From positions 1 to 14,929 of the forward strand of contig CAJJBS010000019.1 of NCBI GenBank assembly GCA_905182385.1: DNA of 14,929 bases, in the 5' to 3' direction. Under the pieces are notes generated by a model, which worked only from the letters and a program-made list of their open reading frames with translations, was not told where the DNA came from and made no database searches. The translations under genes and the position numbers were made by a program. How positions within the stretch are numbered: the stretch's first letter is position 1; every line of letters begins with the position of its first letter. Below, one piece after another: positions 14,834 through 14,929 of the stretch. Source of the stretch: Fidelibacterota bacterium TCS55 (lineage in GTDB: Bacteria; Fidelibacterota; Marinisomatia; Marinisomatales; TCS55).

Positions 14834-14929
14834 TCGATGAAATCAATACTAGAATGAGTGTTTTATGCAAAATAATAGCCTTCTATAGTTATTTAATAAT
14901 TAGTCAATTTAATTGAAAAAGTTATCAAT

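Overview
The window is AT-rich and gene-dense. Several exported or lipid-anchored proteins and one large protein ending in a 'YPNPFNP...' C-terminal sorting domain (type IX secretion, type A) point to a Gram-negative member of the Bacteroidota/FCB group. The AT-rich composition, the exact sorting-domain wording, frequent TTG starts and mostly absent Shine-Dalgarno sites would suit a marine lineage such as Candidatus Marinimicrobia (SAR406). That placement is inference; no rRNA or other phylogenetic marker gene is present.

Layout. Bases 2-490 (+) hold the 3' part of a LEA type 2/WHy-like protein that begins before the window. It converges on an MscS-type channel (496-1545, -). Bases 1749-8684 (+) form a same-strand run: a DoxX-like membrane protein, a carboxypeptidase Q-like M28 lipoprotein peptidase (real start TTG 2203), a 992-residue secreted HExxH metallopeptidase with a type IX sorting domain, an ASH/Hydin-domain lipoprotein overlapping it by 4 nt, and a short-chain dehydrogenase starting at TTG 7881. 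The first four act in the envelope or outside the cell, and the two peptidases suggest extracellular protein breakdown.

Bases 8659-12478 (-) are a two-gene unit. An 853-residue lipoprotein is built from YwqK/MORN_2-like repeats and contains an internal 74-residue tandem repeat. It overlaps by 8 nt an exported protein with an N-terminal CnaB/carboxypeptidase-regulatory-like domain and a 39-bp direct repeat near its C-terminus. Divergent from it across a 55-bp spacer is a tightly packed three-gene + strand unit (12534-13943): a probable outer-membrane beta-barrel and two small exported proteins of unknown function. These five genes are the least characterised part of the window.

The right end has a small minus-strand protein (13913-14149), a 48-residue single-span membrane microprotein with the best ribosome-binding site in the window (14196-14342), a tRNA-Cys(GCA)-tRNA-Leu(UAA) pair followed by a 3' trailer hairpin and a strong terminator, and a 49-codon minus-strand ORF resembling the C-terminal coiled coil of S74/tail-fibre chaperone domains. 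I found no CRISPR array, insertion sequence, complete phage or recognised defence system.
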